DNA from: Sporosarcina sp. P34
GTDB taxonomy: Bacteria > Bacillota > Bacilli > Bacillales_A > Planococcaceae
NCBI RefSeq assembly: GCF_002743375.1
Contig: NZ_PDZC01000007.1
Span: forward strand, 62,001-126,000
Reading direction: 5' to 3'
Length of the DNA stretch: 64,000 nt
In this document: piece by piece, positions 1 to 8,142 of the stretch
How the letters are laid out: every line of letters begins with the position of its first letter
Position numbering within the stretch: position 1 is the first letter of the stretch
Position numbers and translations under genes: made by a program
The notes under the pieces: model-generated
The model's database searches: none
Told to the model about the DNA's origin: nothing
What the model saw: only the letters and a program-made list of their open reading frames with translations

Positions 1-897
1 GCAGAAGTTGAACTATTGTCCGAACACCATCTCGGTCAAACGATTGTCCGCGAAGCAAAGAAGCGCTTGATTGGCTTGACACATCAAGCACGTAACGCAA
101 ACGTTATGAAAGGCAACGGCATTCTTGCTGAAGTAGACGGCAAGCAACTCGCAGCCGGCAACCGAAAACTGATGGCCTCGCAAGGTATATCTATTTCTAG
201 TGACGTGGAAGCTTATGCATCCAAGCGGGAGAAAGCAGGTAATACGGCCGTGTTCATCAGCATTCACGGAAAGATCGCAGGTATTATTTCCATAGCGGAT
301 CAAATCCGTCCGGAAGCACAGGCTGCTTTGGCCAAATTACGAAGAAGCGGTATCAAACAAATGATTATGCTAACTGGCGACAATGTCCACACTGCCCGTC
401 TCGTCGGTCAACAACTTGGTCTCGACAGTGTCCACGCGGAGCTTTTACCTGAAGATAAAGTAGCCGCCGTTCAAAAGTTGAAAAGTCTTGGACATCGTGT
501 AGCCATGGCAGGTGACGGAATCAACGATGCCCCTGCGATCGCCACGGCGGACATTGGACTCGCTATGGGCAAAGGCGGAACAGACATTTCCATGGAAACA
601 GCGGATATCGTCTTGATGGCAGACCGTCTTGATCAATTCGCCCATGCCTACGCCTTATCGAAAGCGACTGTCAATAACATGAAACAAAATACATTCTTTG
701 CGGTAGGCACAGTCTTCCTTCTGTTGGTCGGTGTACTGTTAGGCAAAGTGTTCTTAGCATCCGGCATGCTCATTCACGAAGCCAGTGTACTTTTGGTTAT
801 ATTGAACGCCATTCGATTAATACGCTATACTAGTGACAAACCAGCCAATCGAACTATAAGCGAGGTGAAAGTGAATGAGTCAACAGCCCCACAATAA
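1..897 (+). CDS. P1B-type heavy-metal-translocating ATPase, C-terminal part (5' end outside window)
   Basis: The visible 298 residues are the end of the ATP-binding region, the hinge and the last two membrane helices of a metal-exporting P-type ATPase in the cytoplasmic membrane. TGDN (about residue 125) and AGDGINDAPA (about 170) are the hinge signatures. The DKTGT phosphorylation site lies upstream, off the window. The nucleotide-site HP dipeptide (usually SEHP) reads SEHH here. The last helix carries HEASV, close to the HEGxT signature of P1B-4 pumps (Co, Zn, Cd or Fe(II)), so I favour that subclass over CadA or CopA. The substrate cannot be settled without the upstream CPx/SPC motif. The gene overlaps the following regulator by 23 bp, so the two are probably co-transcribed. 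Confidence 0.9.
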   Translation, partial: AEVELLSEHHLGQTIVREAKKRLIGLTHQARNANVMKGNGILAEVDGKQLAAGNRKLMASQGISISSDVEAYASKREKAGNTAVFISIHGKIAGIISIADQIRPEAQAALAKLRRSGIKQMIMLTGDNVHTARLVGQQLGLDSVHAELLPEDKVAAVQKLKSLGHRVAMAGDGINDAPAIATADIGLAMGKGGTDISMETADIVLMADRLDQFAHAYALSKATVNNMKQNTFFAVGTVFLLLVGVLLGKVFLASGMLIHEASVLLVILNAIRLIRYTSDKPANRTISEVKVNESTAPQ

Positions 898-1564
898 TAC
901 GACGGATCAAAATATGTGTGTATCGCTCGTTCCGTTATTCAATCATTTGGAAACTGAACAGATGAAACACGTGGTAGGACTCGCGCGAAACACTTCCCAT
1001 CCACGTGGAAAAATCATTTACAATGAAGGCGACTGCTCCGAAGGTTTATATATTTTGCATAAAGGACGAATCAAAGTATACCGCCTGTCAGAAAACGGCA
1101 AGGAGCAACTCGTACGAATTTTAGAACCGGGAGATTTCACAGGTGAACTGTCGTTATTCAATGCCAAACCTCATGATGCCTATGCAGAAACACTTGAACC
1201 CGTGGAATTATGTATTATTCAACGTGATCAAATGCAACAACTTTTACAAAAACATCCTGCGATTTCATTAAAGATGTTAGAGGAATTCTCCTCTCGCCTC
1301 GCTCGGACAGAACAACGGGCAGCGCGGATCGGTATGGAAGCGGCAGAAACACGTATCGCACTATATCTAGCCGACTTATCTGAAGAACAACAACAATTGA
1401 CAGTCGAATTACCGATGAGTCGCAAAGATCTCGCCTCCCACCTCGGGACGACACCTGAAACGATTAGTCGAAAACTTAGTGCATTCGAGGAATCGGGCTG
1501 GATTCGCCAGTCCAGCATGAAAACGTTGGATATTCTCGATTTGGATGCTTTATTACTATTATGA
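875..1564 (+). CDS. Crp/Fnr-family transcriptional regulator
   Basis: This 229-residue protein has an N-terminal cyclic-nucleotide-binding-type beta barrel (about residues 20-135, with the GDFTGELSLF turn). A long dimerisation helix follows, and the C-terminal winged helix-turn-helix is at about 175-215, with recognition helix TTPETISRKLSAFEESGW. It starts inside the end of the metal ATPase gene, implying translational coupling and a role in regulating metal efflux. The N-terminus has a single early Cys (residue 15) and two more further in, not the classic Fnr 4Fe-4S cysteine cluster. The signal could be redox or metal rather than cAMP. Lactococcal FlpA/FlpB-like proteins are a possible comparison. 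The ligand is unknown. Confidence 0.88.
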   Translation: MSQQPHNNTTDQNMCVSLVPLFNHLETEQMKHVVGLARNTSHPRGKIIYNEGDCSEGLYILHKGRIKVYRLSENGKEQLVRILEPGDFTGELSLFNAKPHDAYAETLEPVELCIIQRDQMQQLLQKHPAISLKMLEEFSSRLARTEQRAARIGMEAAETRIALYLADLSEEQQQLTVELPMSRKDLASHLGTTPETISRKLSAFEESGWIRQSSMKTLDILDLDALLLL

Positions 1565-1629
1565 AAGAAACTCTTTTCTTTCTACTACGTACGTGATACG
1601 CTAGTTCTGAAAACTAAATATTTTGACCA

Positions 1630-1720
1630 TTGGGGGAATCCTTCACAAGGACTGAGAAAAGAGTGTGGCTCTGAAACCCTTATTACCTGAACAGATTAGC
1701 ATCTGCGGAGGGAAGTGGCG
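1630..1720 (+). promoter_or_regulatory. TPP riboswitch aptamer (THI box)
   Basis: The leader contains the THI-box landmarks in order: GGGGGAATCC near 1632, CTGAGA (1652-1657), ACCCTTATTACCTGAACAG and a GCGGAGGGAA-type closing segment (1705-1714). It sits directly before the thiazole-synthesis genes. Binding of thiamine pyrophosphate to the nascent RNA is expected to favour the terminator that follows. Confidence 0.93.
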
Positions 1721-1754
1721 AGTCGTTCCGTATATATTTCTGTCGACACATCCA

Positions 1755-1784
1755 CCACTTTCCGATTCGGGAAGTGGTTTTTTT
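1755..1784 (+). terminator. TPP-riboswitch-controlled intrinsic terminator
   Basis: CCACTTTCC (1755-1763) pairs with GGGAAGTGG (1769-1777) and is followed by seven T. The 3' arm is an exact 9-base copy of 1710-1718 at the end of the aptamer. The same CCACTTTCC can therefore pair upstream (antiterminator, no TPP) or downstream (terminator, TPP bound). Confidence 0.9.
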
Positions 1785-1799
1785 ATTGGAGGGGAATGA

Positions 1800-2399
1800 A
1801 TGAAGTTACTTGGTGTGACCGATGACTGTCTTTCGGTTGACGAACTGACTTTACACTTACAGCAGACTGCACCGTTTCTAGATGCTATTATTTTGCGTGA
1901 AAAGTCCAAGACAGACGAACAACTGACAGACTTGATTACGCGTCTTGCGAATAGTGGATTTCCACTCGACAAGCTCATTATACATGCCAGACCTTATGTG
2001 GCTAGCAGGTTGAACCTCACGAAAGTACAGCTGACTAGCTATGGCATGTCTTTACGGGATGCACATCGGAAATTCCCAGAGCTACAATTCGGTTGCTCGA
2101 TTCATTCAATGGAAGAAGCAAAGGAAGCTACGACGGAAGGCGCCGATTGGCTCTTGTACGGGCATGTTTTCGAGACGAAATCAAAGCCCGGCCTATCAGC
2201 GCGCGGTACGGAAGAATTGTTTTCTATTGCAACGTGTAGTTCGATCCCCGTGTATGCAATTGGTGGAATTCAGCCGCAACACTTGCCTGATTTACAACGA
2301 AACGGCGTAGCAGGCGTGGCTGTATTATCCCCTATGCGTTCACTAAAAGTCTTACAAAGTTATAGAGTAGGAGGCGTGTCTAATGAAGAAAACGATTGA
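1800..2399 (+). CDS. tenI: Thiazole tautomerase TenI-like (ThiE/TenI fold)
   Basis: This 199-residue TIM-barrel protein begins KLLGVTDD and has the phosphate-binding YAIGGIQPQHL loop near residue 157, as in TenI/ThiE. Bacillus TenI aromatises the thiazole carboxylate made by ThiG, rather than joining pyrimidine and thiazole as ThiE does. Its place as first gene of a thiS-thiG-thiF operon supports the TenI role. The start at 1800 follows a GGAGGGG site. The end overlaps thiS by 17 bp. B. subtilis has tenA before and thiO after this gene; both are missing here. ThiE cannot be formally excluded. Confidence 0.85.
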   Translation: MKLLGVTDDCLSVDELTLHLQQTAPFLDAIILREKSKTDEQLTDLITRLANSGFPLDKLIIHARPYVASRLNLTKVQLTSYGMSLRDAHRKFPELQFGCSIHSMEEAKEATTEGADWLLYGHVFETKSKPGLSARGTEELFSIATCSSIPVYAIGGIQPQHLPDLQRNGVAGVAVLSPMRSLKVLQSYRVGGVSNEEND

Positions 2400-2589
2400 T
2401 CTGAACGGAAAATCCTATTCGGTTGTTCCAGAAGTAGCGACGATTCAACAGCTACTTGAGCATTTGGGACTGAGTGATCGTATTTTGATTGTGGAGAAAA
2501 ATAAAGAGATTTTACAAAAAGATCACTATGATGCACCAATTATGGATCGGGACCAAATTGAAATCATACATTTTGTAGGAGGCGGATGA
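2383..2589 (+). CDS. thiS: Sulfur carrier protein ThiS
   Basis: A 68-residue ubiquitin-like beta-grasp protein ending in the diagnostic Gly-Gly tail (FVGGG). The C-terminal glycine is adenylated by ThiF and converted to a thiocarboxylate. That group donates sulfur to ThiG for thiazole formation in the cytoplasm. It overlaps tenI upstream, and its stop codon overlaps the thiG start (ATGA), a typical translational coupling. A GGAGGCG ribosome site precedes the start. Confidence 0.95.
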   Translation: MKKTIDLNGKSYSVVPEVATIQQLLEHLGLSDRILIVEKNKEILQKDHYDAPIMDRDQIEIIHFVGGG

Positions 2590-3359
2590 AGATGTTAAAA
2601 ATTGCAGATAAAGAATTCTCTTCGCGGTTATTACTAGGTACAGGGAAATATCCTTCATTTGACATACAAAAGCAGGCAGTTGCAGTATCAGAAGCAGAAA
2701 TCCTCACGTTCGCAGTACGCCGCATGGATATTTTCGAAGCGTCGCAGCCCAATTTTCTAGAGCAATTGGATTTAACTCGCTATACATTACTTCCAAATAC
2801 TGCAGGTGCAAGTACAGCAGAAGAAGCCGTACATATCGCACGTCTTGCAAAGGCATCGGGACTTTGCGACATGGTGAAAGTGGAAATTATCGGATGTAGC
2901 CGTTCATTGCTTCCAGATCCTGTAGAGACATTACGCGCTACTGAAATGTTGCTAGAGGAAGGCTTTATTGTATTGCCTTATACGTCAGACGATGTAGTGC
3001 TCGCAAGAAGACTATGCGAATTAGGCGTGCATGCCATCATGCCAGGCGCTGCGCCAATCGGTTCAGGCAGAGGCATTCTGAACCCGCTGAATCTGTCGTT
3101 GATCATTGAGCAGTCTAATGTCCCCGTCATTATTGACGCCGGTGTCGGCTCTCCAAAAGACGCGGCATTCGCGATGGAACTCGGAGCAGATGGTGTATTG
3201 CTGAATACAGCTGTGTCAGAAGCAGCTAATCCCGTCATGATGGCAGAAGCAATGAAACTCGCGATTGAAGCAGGACGTCTCGGTTATAAGGCAGGACGCA
3301 TGCCAGTCCGCGATTACGGCGTAGCAAGCAGTCCAACTGAAGGGCTTGTGACGAATTGA
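2586..3359 (+). CDS. thiG: Thiazole synthase ThiG
   Basis: This 257-residue TIM-barrel enzyme condenses 1-deoxy-xylulose 5-phosphate, ThiS thiocarboxylate and dehydroglycine into the thiazole phosphate. Recognised segments are [12 protein letters not shown] at the N-terminus, the MVKVEIIG strand (about residue 97) with the Schiff-base lysine, PLPEPIGSG-like [10 protein letters not shown] (about 157), and [20 protein letters not shown] (about 181). Length is normal for the family. It is coupled to thiS by ATGA and to thiF by a 4-bp overlap. ThiG needs dehydroglycine, normally from ThiO or ThiH, neither of which is encoded beside it. Confidence 0.96.
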   Translation: MKMLKIADKEFSSRLLLGTGKYPSFDIQKQAVAVSEAEILTFAVRRMDIFEASQPNFLEQLDLTRYTLLPNTAGASTAEEAVHIARLAKASGLCDMVKVEIIGCSRSLLPDPVETLRATEMLLEEGFIVLPYTSDDVVLARRLCELGVHAIMPGAAPIGSGRGILNPLNLSLIIEQSNVPVIIDAGVGSPKDAAFAMELGADGVLLNTAVSEAANPVMMAEAMKLAIEAGRLGYKAGRMPVRDYGVASSPTEGLVTN

Positions 3360-4372
3360 CCGGAAAATATTCTCGGCAAGAGCTATTTGCACCTATCGGA
3401 CCAGTTGGACAACAGCTTATCCGCGAAGCAAAAGTTTTCGTCTTAGGAGCGGGTGCACTCGGTTCTTCCGGAGCGGAAATGCTTGTCCGTGCAGGGGTCG
3501 GCGAACTAACGATTGTCGATCGTGATATTTTGGAGTGGACCAATCTTCATAGACAGCAATTATATACAGAGCAAGATGTCATCGATCAATTGCCGAAAGC
3601 GATCGCCGCCGAAAGCCGATTGCGCGCGATCAATAGCGATGTGAAAATTCGTGGAATTGTGGCGGATGTGACACCTGAAAATGTTCTCGACCTATTCGAG
3701 GGACATCAGTTCATTCTCGACGGCACAGATAATATCGAAACACGATTACTAGCAAACGACGCCGCGTTACAACTGGGCATCCCCTTCTTCATGGGTGCAT
3801 GCGTCGGTAGCTACGGGCTGACATTTCCTATTGGCGTAAAAGAAGGCTCGCCCTGTCTACATTGTCTACTTGAAGCGTTGCCGCCACAGTCTTTAACATG
3901 CGATACCGTCGGCGTCATCTCACCAATCGTCGTTACAACGGCTGCCCGTCAAACCGCCGAATTGCTGAAGTGTATAACGGGCGCGCAGATGGAACCGCGC
4001 CTGGAATCCGTCGACCTATGGACAGGCGAACGCGCGGCAATGGACGTGCACAGTATGAAGAAATCCAGTTGTCCAAGTTGCTCAGACAGTCCAACCTATC
4101 CTTACCTATCTGCCAATGAAATCATGCGGACTGCTGTGCTGTGCGGACGTGACACCGTGCAACTGACATGGCCAAAGAACCGACAAGTGGAACTACTACC
4201 ATTTGCCGACTCCATTCGCGGTATTGTTTCTAATTTAAAACAAAACCCCTATTTGGTTTCCTGTGAATATAACGCTCATCGACTCGTGTTATTCCGTGAT
4301 GGGCGGATGTTGGTACATGGAACGAAGGATATCATGGTAGCTCGGAAAATCGTCGCCGGTTTAATGGGATGA
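3356..4372 (+). CDS. thiF: ThiF/MoeB-type adenylyltransferase
   Basis: A 338-residue E1-like enzyme that adenylates the ThiS C-terminus. The nucleotide site is [13 protein letters not shown] (about residue 30) with VDRD following the second strand. The R-Q-Q-L segment and two zinc pairs, CLHC (about 166) and CPSC (about 238), match the family. The start is a TTG overlapping the thiG stop (TTGA). A C-terminal extension of about 80 residues after the second CxxC is larger than minimal ThiF and similar to MoeB/ThiF homologues of Bacillales. It is the last gene of the operon; the 21-bp array begins 13 bp later. Confidence 0.92.
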   Translation: MTGKYSRQELFAPIGPVGQQLIREAKVFVLGAGALGSSGAEMLVRAGVGELTIVDRDILEWTNLHRQQLYTEQDVIDQLPKAIAAESRLRAINSDVKIRGIVADVTPENVLDLFEGHQFILDGTDNIETRLLANDAALQLGIPFFMGACVGSYGLTFPIGVKEGSPCLHCLLEALPPQSLTCDTVGVISPIVVTTAARQTAELLKCITGAQMEPRLESVDLWTGERAAMDVHSMKKSSCPSCSDSPTYPYLSANEIMRTAVLCGRDTVQLTWPKNRQVELLPFADSIRGIVSNLKQNPYLVSCEYNAHRLVLFRDGRMLVHGTKDIMVARKIVAGLMG

Positions 4373-4385
4373 TGCTTGTTGCTTA

Positions 4386-4806
4386 GAGCGCTCGCGCGTG
4401 GGCTATGAGCGGAGAACATGTTGGATTGAGCGCGTCACGCGTGGTATAGAGCGCTCGCCTCGGGACTATGAGCGGAGAACTCGTTTGATAGAGCGCTTAA
4501 CGCATGGGATAGAGCGCTCGCCCCGGGATGAGCGGCCAACACGTTCGATTGAGCGCTCACGCCTGGGCTATGAGCGGATAACATGTTGGATTGAGCGTGT
4601 CACGCGTGGGATAGAGCGCTCGCCCCTGAACTATGAGCGGAGAACTCGTTTGATAGAGCGCTTAACGCATGGGATAGAGCGCTCACGCCCGGTCTATGAG
4701 CGGATAACATGTTGGATAGAGCGCGGCACGCACGATATAGAGCGCTCGCCCTGAACTATGAGCGGGAAACACGTTCGATTGAGCGCTTATCCCCCTATAT
4801 AGAGCG
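4386..4806. repeat. Array A: 21 GAGCG words phased every 21 bp
   Basis: GAGCG occurs at 4386, 4407, 4428, 4449, 4470, 4491, 4512, 4530, 4551, 4572, 4593, 4614, 4635, 4656, 4677, 4698, 4719, 4740, 4760, 4781 and 4802. The steps are 21 bp except one of 18 and one of 20. Context words alternate (ATAGAGCGCT, TATGAGCGG, TTGAGCG), giving a looser 63-bp higher-order unit. The array fills the gap between the convergent thiF and ABC ATPase genes. Because 21 is a multiple of 3, it leaves a chance open frame of 118 codons with an ER pair every seven residues; I do not call that a gene. Confidence 0.95.
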
Positions 4807-4853
4807 CACCGCCCAATTTCATAACCATAACCATACCCAATAAATCCCCCAAT

Positions 4854-4897
4854 AAAAAAACGCTTCAGAAAGCCCTAACACAGCTTGCCGAAGCGTT
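4854..4897 (-). terminator. Intrinsic terminator of the downstream ABC operon
   Basis: CGCTTC (4861-4866) pairs with GAAGCG (4890-4895), with an inner AAGC/GGCTT helix. On the minus strand the stem is followed by a run of seven T (4854-4860). Confidence 0.85.
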
Positions 4898-4923
4898 TAT
4901 TTCATTATTTATTCAGCCTTCGC

Positions 4924-5622
4924 TCATTCCGTCGAATCCAAAGACATCCCAGCCGAACTCTCCAACTGCAACACACCATCCGTCATCTTGTACACCTTAT
5001 CCACGTATTGAATCAACCGTATATCATGTGTCACGACGATGGTCGCCGTTTGGTTGGACTTCGTTTCATTACGTAACAACTCCATCACCTCGAACGCCCG
5101 ATCCGAATCGAGCGAAGCGGTAGGCTCATCCGCCAAAAGAATCGCTGGCTTGCTGAACAATGCTTTGGCAATCGCCACACGTTGTCGCTCACCGCCAGAT
5201 AAATCAGATGGATAATTTTTATGCAACTTGGTAATACCTAAATCCTCGTATAACTTACGTTGCTCGTCTTTGGTCATATTGTCTTTCTTCACTTTATTTA
5301 GCAATTCAAGCTGCTGGTCAACAGTTAGGAACGGCACAAGGTTGGAAGCCTGCAATATAAACCCGATTTCCTGCAAACGGATTTTTGAACGTTGCTTTTC
5401 ATTTAGCTGCGATAATTCTTTACCGTTAATGATGACTTCGCCTTCGCTTGGTGTTTGCAGAGCGCCAGCCACCGTCAGGAACGTACTTTTACCTGAACCC
5501 GACGGACCGATAACCGCGACCAATTCGCCACGTTCGACTAAGAAATTGGTTTCCTTCATCGCTTCAACGAGCGTATTGCCTTCACCGAACGTCTTTTTCG
5601 CATTTCGTAGTTCCAGTACCAT
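4924..5622 (-). CDS. ABC transporter ATP-binding protein, HrtA/MacB-like
   Basis: This 232-residue ATPase has Walker A GPSGSGKST (about residue 40), Q-loop region, signature LSGGERQRVAIAKAL (about 143) and Walker B AILLADEPTASLDS (about 163). It belongs to the LolD/MacB/HrtA class that works with FtsX-type permeases. The permease gene lies 3 bp upstream, so the pair forms one exporter. HemAT is encoded 16 bp further upstream in the same direction. Haem or a lipophilic compound are plausible substrates by family. A paralogous pair is encoded at 56.9-58.7 kb. Confidence 0.9.
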   Translation of the reverse strand: MVLELRNAKKTFGEGNTLVEAMKETNFLVERGELVAVIGPSGSGKSTFLTVAGALQTPSEGEVIINGKELSQLNEKQRSKIRLQEIGFILQASNLVPFLTVDQQLELLNKVKKDNMTKDEQRKLYEDLGITKLHKNYPSDLSGGERQRVAIAKALFSKPAILLADEPTASLDSDRAFEVMELLRNETKSNQTATIVVTHDIRLIQYVDKVYKMTDGVLQLESSAGMSLDSTE

Positions 5623-5625
5623 CGT

Positions 5626-6696
5626 TTACCCTCCTATCGCTTCGAGCGGATCAATTCGGATAATCGTCCAAACCGAAATGACAGCCCCGAGAATTGCCAC
5701 TACTATTAAGACCAACCCATAAATTATCATGGTAGGTATATCAAACATGATAGGAACTGCATTTGGCAGGAAGCTTCCCGCGAGCAACGTCAGTCCAAAT
5801 GCCAGAACAACTCCGATCAACGCAAGAATGAATGTCTGTGCGACAACGGATCTTGCCAAATAGGCGCTAGAAATTCCCTGCGCTTTCATCAGGCCGAACA
5901 TGCTAATTTTCTGTACAGTCAATACGTACAGGAAAATGGCAACGATTGCCGCTGAAATGACAAACAGGAAGTAAATCATATACACTAACGTCAAATTCTG
6001 CTCCGTATAACCCGGCAGATTCTCGATAAATTTTTCCGTTTCAATGATTTCCGTATTGTCTGGCAAGGAAAGTGTAGCCCAGTCTTTGTCTTTGATGACA
6101 ATTGCGTTAACCAAGTCTTTATTCATTGTATAGGCATCACCATATTTAATTTTCTGCATATCATTTAACTTCATATAGAGAATAGGCGATGCATTAAAAC
6201 GAGCCTTTTCCGTGAAGCCGACAATCGTCAGTTTCGTGTCTGTTGAGGATAACTCAAGCGTATCCCCTATTTTAAAGCCTTCATCTTTTAGCACATCAGA
6301 TGCCACGACACCGTTTTGAACGTAAAATGTCGGGTCCCCTTCACTAACTTCCGGCTTGATGAACTCTTCTCTATCAATACCGAAGAGCATGACATTTTGC
6401 TTCGTTTCACCATTGTTTGCGATGGCGCCCATTTGGCTAACAACAGCCGTTTCTTTCGCATCCAGTTCATCAGCTATTTTCTTGTCAAGTGCCGACTCAT
6501 ACAAACTCTTATCGGATTCCTCTGTCAGAAGAACTGCATCAACTTTCCATGAGTCGATCGCTTCCCTGTTCATACTGGCTAATCCATTTGCTAGTCCGGA
6601 CAAGAAGAACACGAGGAATGACACCAATAGTAAAATCGACGTAATAAGTAAAAATCGTAATTTATTCTTTTTGATTTCGCTCCATGCTAAAAACAT
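5626..6696 (-). CDS. FtsX-family ABC permease, HrtB-like
   Basis: A 356-residue permease with one N-terminal membrane helix (about residues 13-37, ending SGLANGLA). A large extracytoplasmic domain of about 190 residues follows, then three C-terminal helices (about 235-350), the classic FtsX/MacB-type topology. The N-terminal helix resembles that of the second exporter in this window (57627-58658), so the two are paralogues. It lies between its ATPase and hemAT with very short gaps. Haem export is possible from resemblance to HrtB; efflux of an antibiotic or peptide is the alternative. Confidence 0.85.
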   Translation of the reverse strand: MFLAWSEIKKNKLRFLLITSILLLVSFLVFFLSGLANGLASMNREAIDSWKVDAVLLTEESDKSLYESALDKKIADELDAKETAVVSQMGAIANNGETKQNVMLFGIDREEFIKPEVSEGDPTFYVQNGVVASDVLKDEGFKIGDTLELSSTDTKLTIVGFTEKARFNASPILYMKLNDMQKIKYGDAYTMNKDLVNAIVIKDKDWATLSLPDNTEIIETEKFIENLPGYTEQNLTLVYMIYFLFVISAAIVAIFLYVLTVQKISMFGLMKAQGISSAYLARSVVAQTFILALIGVVLAFGLTLLAGSFLPNAVPIMFDIPTMIIYGLVLIVVAILGAVISVWTIIRIDPLEAIGG

Positions 6697-6712
6697 TCAT
6701 TATCACTTCCTT

Positions 6713-8005
6713 TTACAGAATATTTATCGCTTCTTCCAGCTCATAAGAAGTGGAAACGACTTCCTTCGATACGCCGCCAATTGATGTAATGACGCTTTGT
6801 AAATTTTTCATGTGGTCTGAAAAATGCTGTATATCATCTATGGTTAAATGAACCGTCTCGGTGATGTTCTGGAATGTCTCTCTAGTTGTTTCTGTTTCAT
6901 TCATGCCCATATCCGCATATTTCGTGACAGTATCTATCGCATCATGAACAGCTCGCGTCTTCGCCTTCGATTGCGCGACGAGTTGTGCAATATTATCTGT
7001 CGACCGTTTCGTCTGATCAGCTAAGTTTCGAACTTCATCCGCAACAACCGCGAAACCTTTTCCGTGAACACCCGCACGTGCAGCCTCAATTGCAGAGTTC
7101 AGTGCCAAAAGATTGGTCTGATCCGCAATATTTTTCACCAGTTGAACGACTTCTTCAATTTGAATGGATGCGCGGTTTAATTCTTCAATTAATGCTGCCA
7201 TGCCTTTCGTTTCCTTGACAATCGTCTCCGAAGTGATCACCATCTGAGCCATCTGTTCAATTCCAGACTGTGCTTGGTGGACTGATGTTTCGGAACGGAC
7301 AATACTCTCCTGAATTTTTCCTTCGAGTGTAGTAGATTGCTCGATTAAATCATTGACTACTGCATATGTAGACTCAGACTTCTCTTCAATCTCAAGCGCA
7401 ATACTTCCAATTTGTTGCTTGACGCTATCTTTTACTTCTTGCTGATTTGCATGAATTGCATCATTCGTACTCTTCTCGAACGCCTCAAGAACCAATTGCT
7501 TTTCGAAATTCAAAATCTTACTTAACGCTACGATCATTTCACGTTCTTCTGCACGGCCCAATTCTAAATCAAATAATATATTGAGCATCGTTGCATGCAA
7601 GTTTTGAAAAGCCGCGATATACCATTTAGGTTCCAAGCCTATGCGTACATGAGCACCCGCTACTTTACTGCGATTGAGTAAAAAAGCTTCATCAACCACA
7701 CCGTCGAATAATCCCGCAAGATGTACAGCTAGCGTCTTACGTAAATACTCGGTTGTAGTATACGTTTCAATCATCTGAGACAATTTGGGAACTGCCGTCA
7801 CACTAGAATAAAAAGCTTCTACAATTTCATCAATCCGGTCATTCATTGGATCTTTTAACGCACGTAAAAGTTGTAAATCCCGCTCTCTTAATTGAATAGC
7901 ATCTAACTGCAATTGAATTTCTTTGGTAGGAACTTGCAATTTGACAGGGGTTGTGGAAATTGGGCGGACTAATGATTGGGCCTTGTGTTTTTTAGTGATC
8001 CACAT
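6713..8005 (-). CDS. hemAT: Globin-coupled methyl-accepting chemotaxis protein HemAT
   Basis: This 430-residue soluble oxygen sensor has a globin domain at about residues 20-175, with the proximal haem His in AHVRIGLEPKWYIAAFQ. The signalling coiled coil follows, with the MCP hairpin NLLALNSAIEAARAGVHGKG (about 290). It has no membrane helices. Length matches Bacillus HemAT. The start chosen is ATG at 8005, eight bases after AAGGAGA; an upstream in-frame codon would add 32 residues without a ribosome site. The HrtAB-like exporter follows 16 bp downstream. This places a haem-containing sensor beside a possible haem exporter. Confidence 0.95.
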   Translation of the reverse strand: MWITKKHKAQSLVRPISTTPVKLQVPTKEIQLQLDAIQLRERDLQLLRALKDPMNDRIDEIVEAFYSSVTAVPKLSQMIETYTTTEYLRKTLAVHLAGLFDGVVDEAFLLNRSKVAGAHVRIGLEPKWYIAAFQNLHATMLNILFDLELGRAEEREMIVALSKILNFEKQLVLEAFEKSTNDAIHANQQEVKDSVKQQIGSIALEIEEKSESTYAVVNDLIEQSTTLEGKIQESIVRSETSVHQAQSGIEQMAQMVITSETIVKETKGMAALIEELNRASIQIEEVVQLVKNIADQTNLLALNSAIEAARAGVHGKGFAVVADEVRNLADQTKRSTDNIAQLVAQSKAKTRAVHDAIDTVTKYADMGMNETETTRETFQNITETVHLTIDDIQHFSDHMKNLQSVITSIGGVSKEVVSTSYELEEAINIL

Positions 8006-8142
8006 AGTGAAATTCTCCTTTATCTTTAACTGACACGAACAAACTGACGCTTTCTCCAGTGTCCACGCTTTGTACAATGTTATTTTTAGTTGATTATACA
8101 ACAGTCTATCTATATATACTAGAATAATTGACCCGAATAGAA

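Noticed and set aside
4398..4754. 118-codon open frame over array A as a gene
   Set aside because: It has no ribosome site, is entirely composed of the 21-bp repeat, and the same array at 27 kb contains a stop in the matching frame.
4386..4806. CRISPR array
   Set aside because: The conserved word is only about 5-9 bp, the period is 21 bp, there are no long identical repeats with unique spacers, and no cas genes are near.
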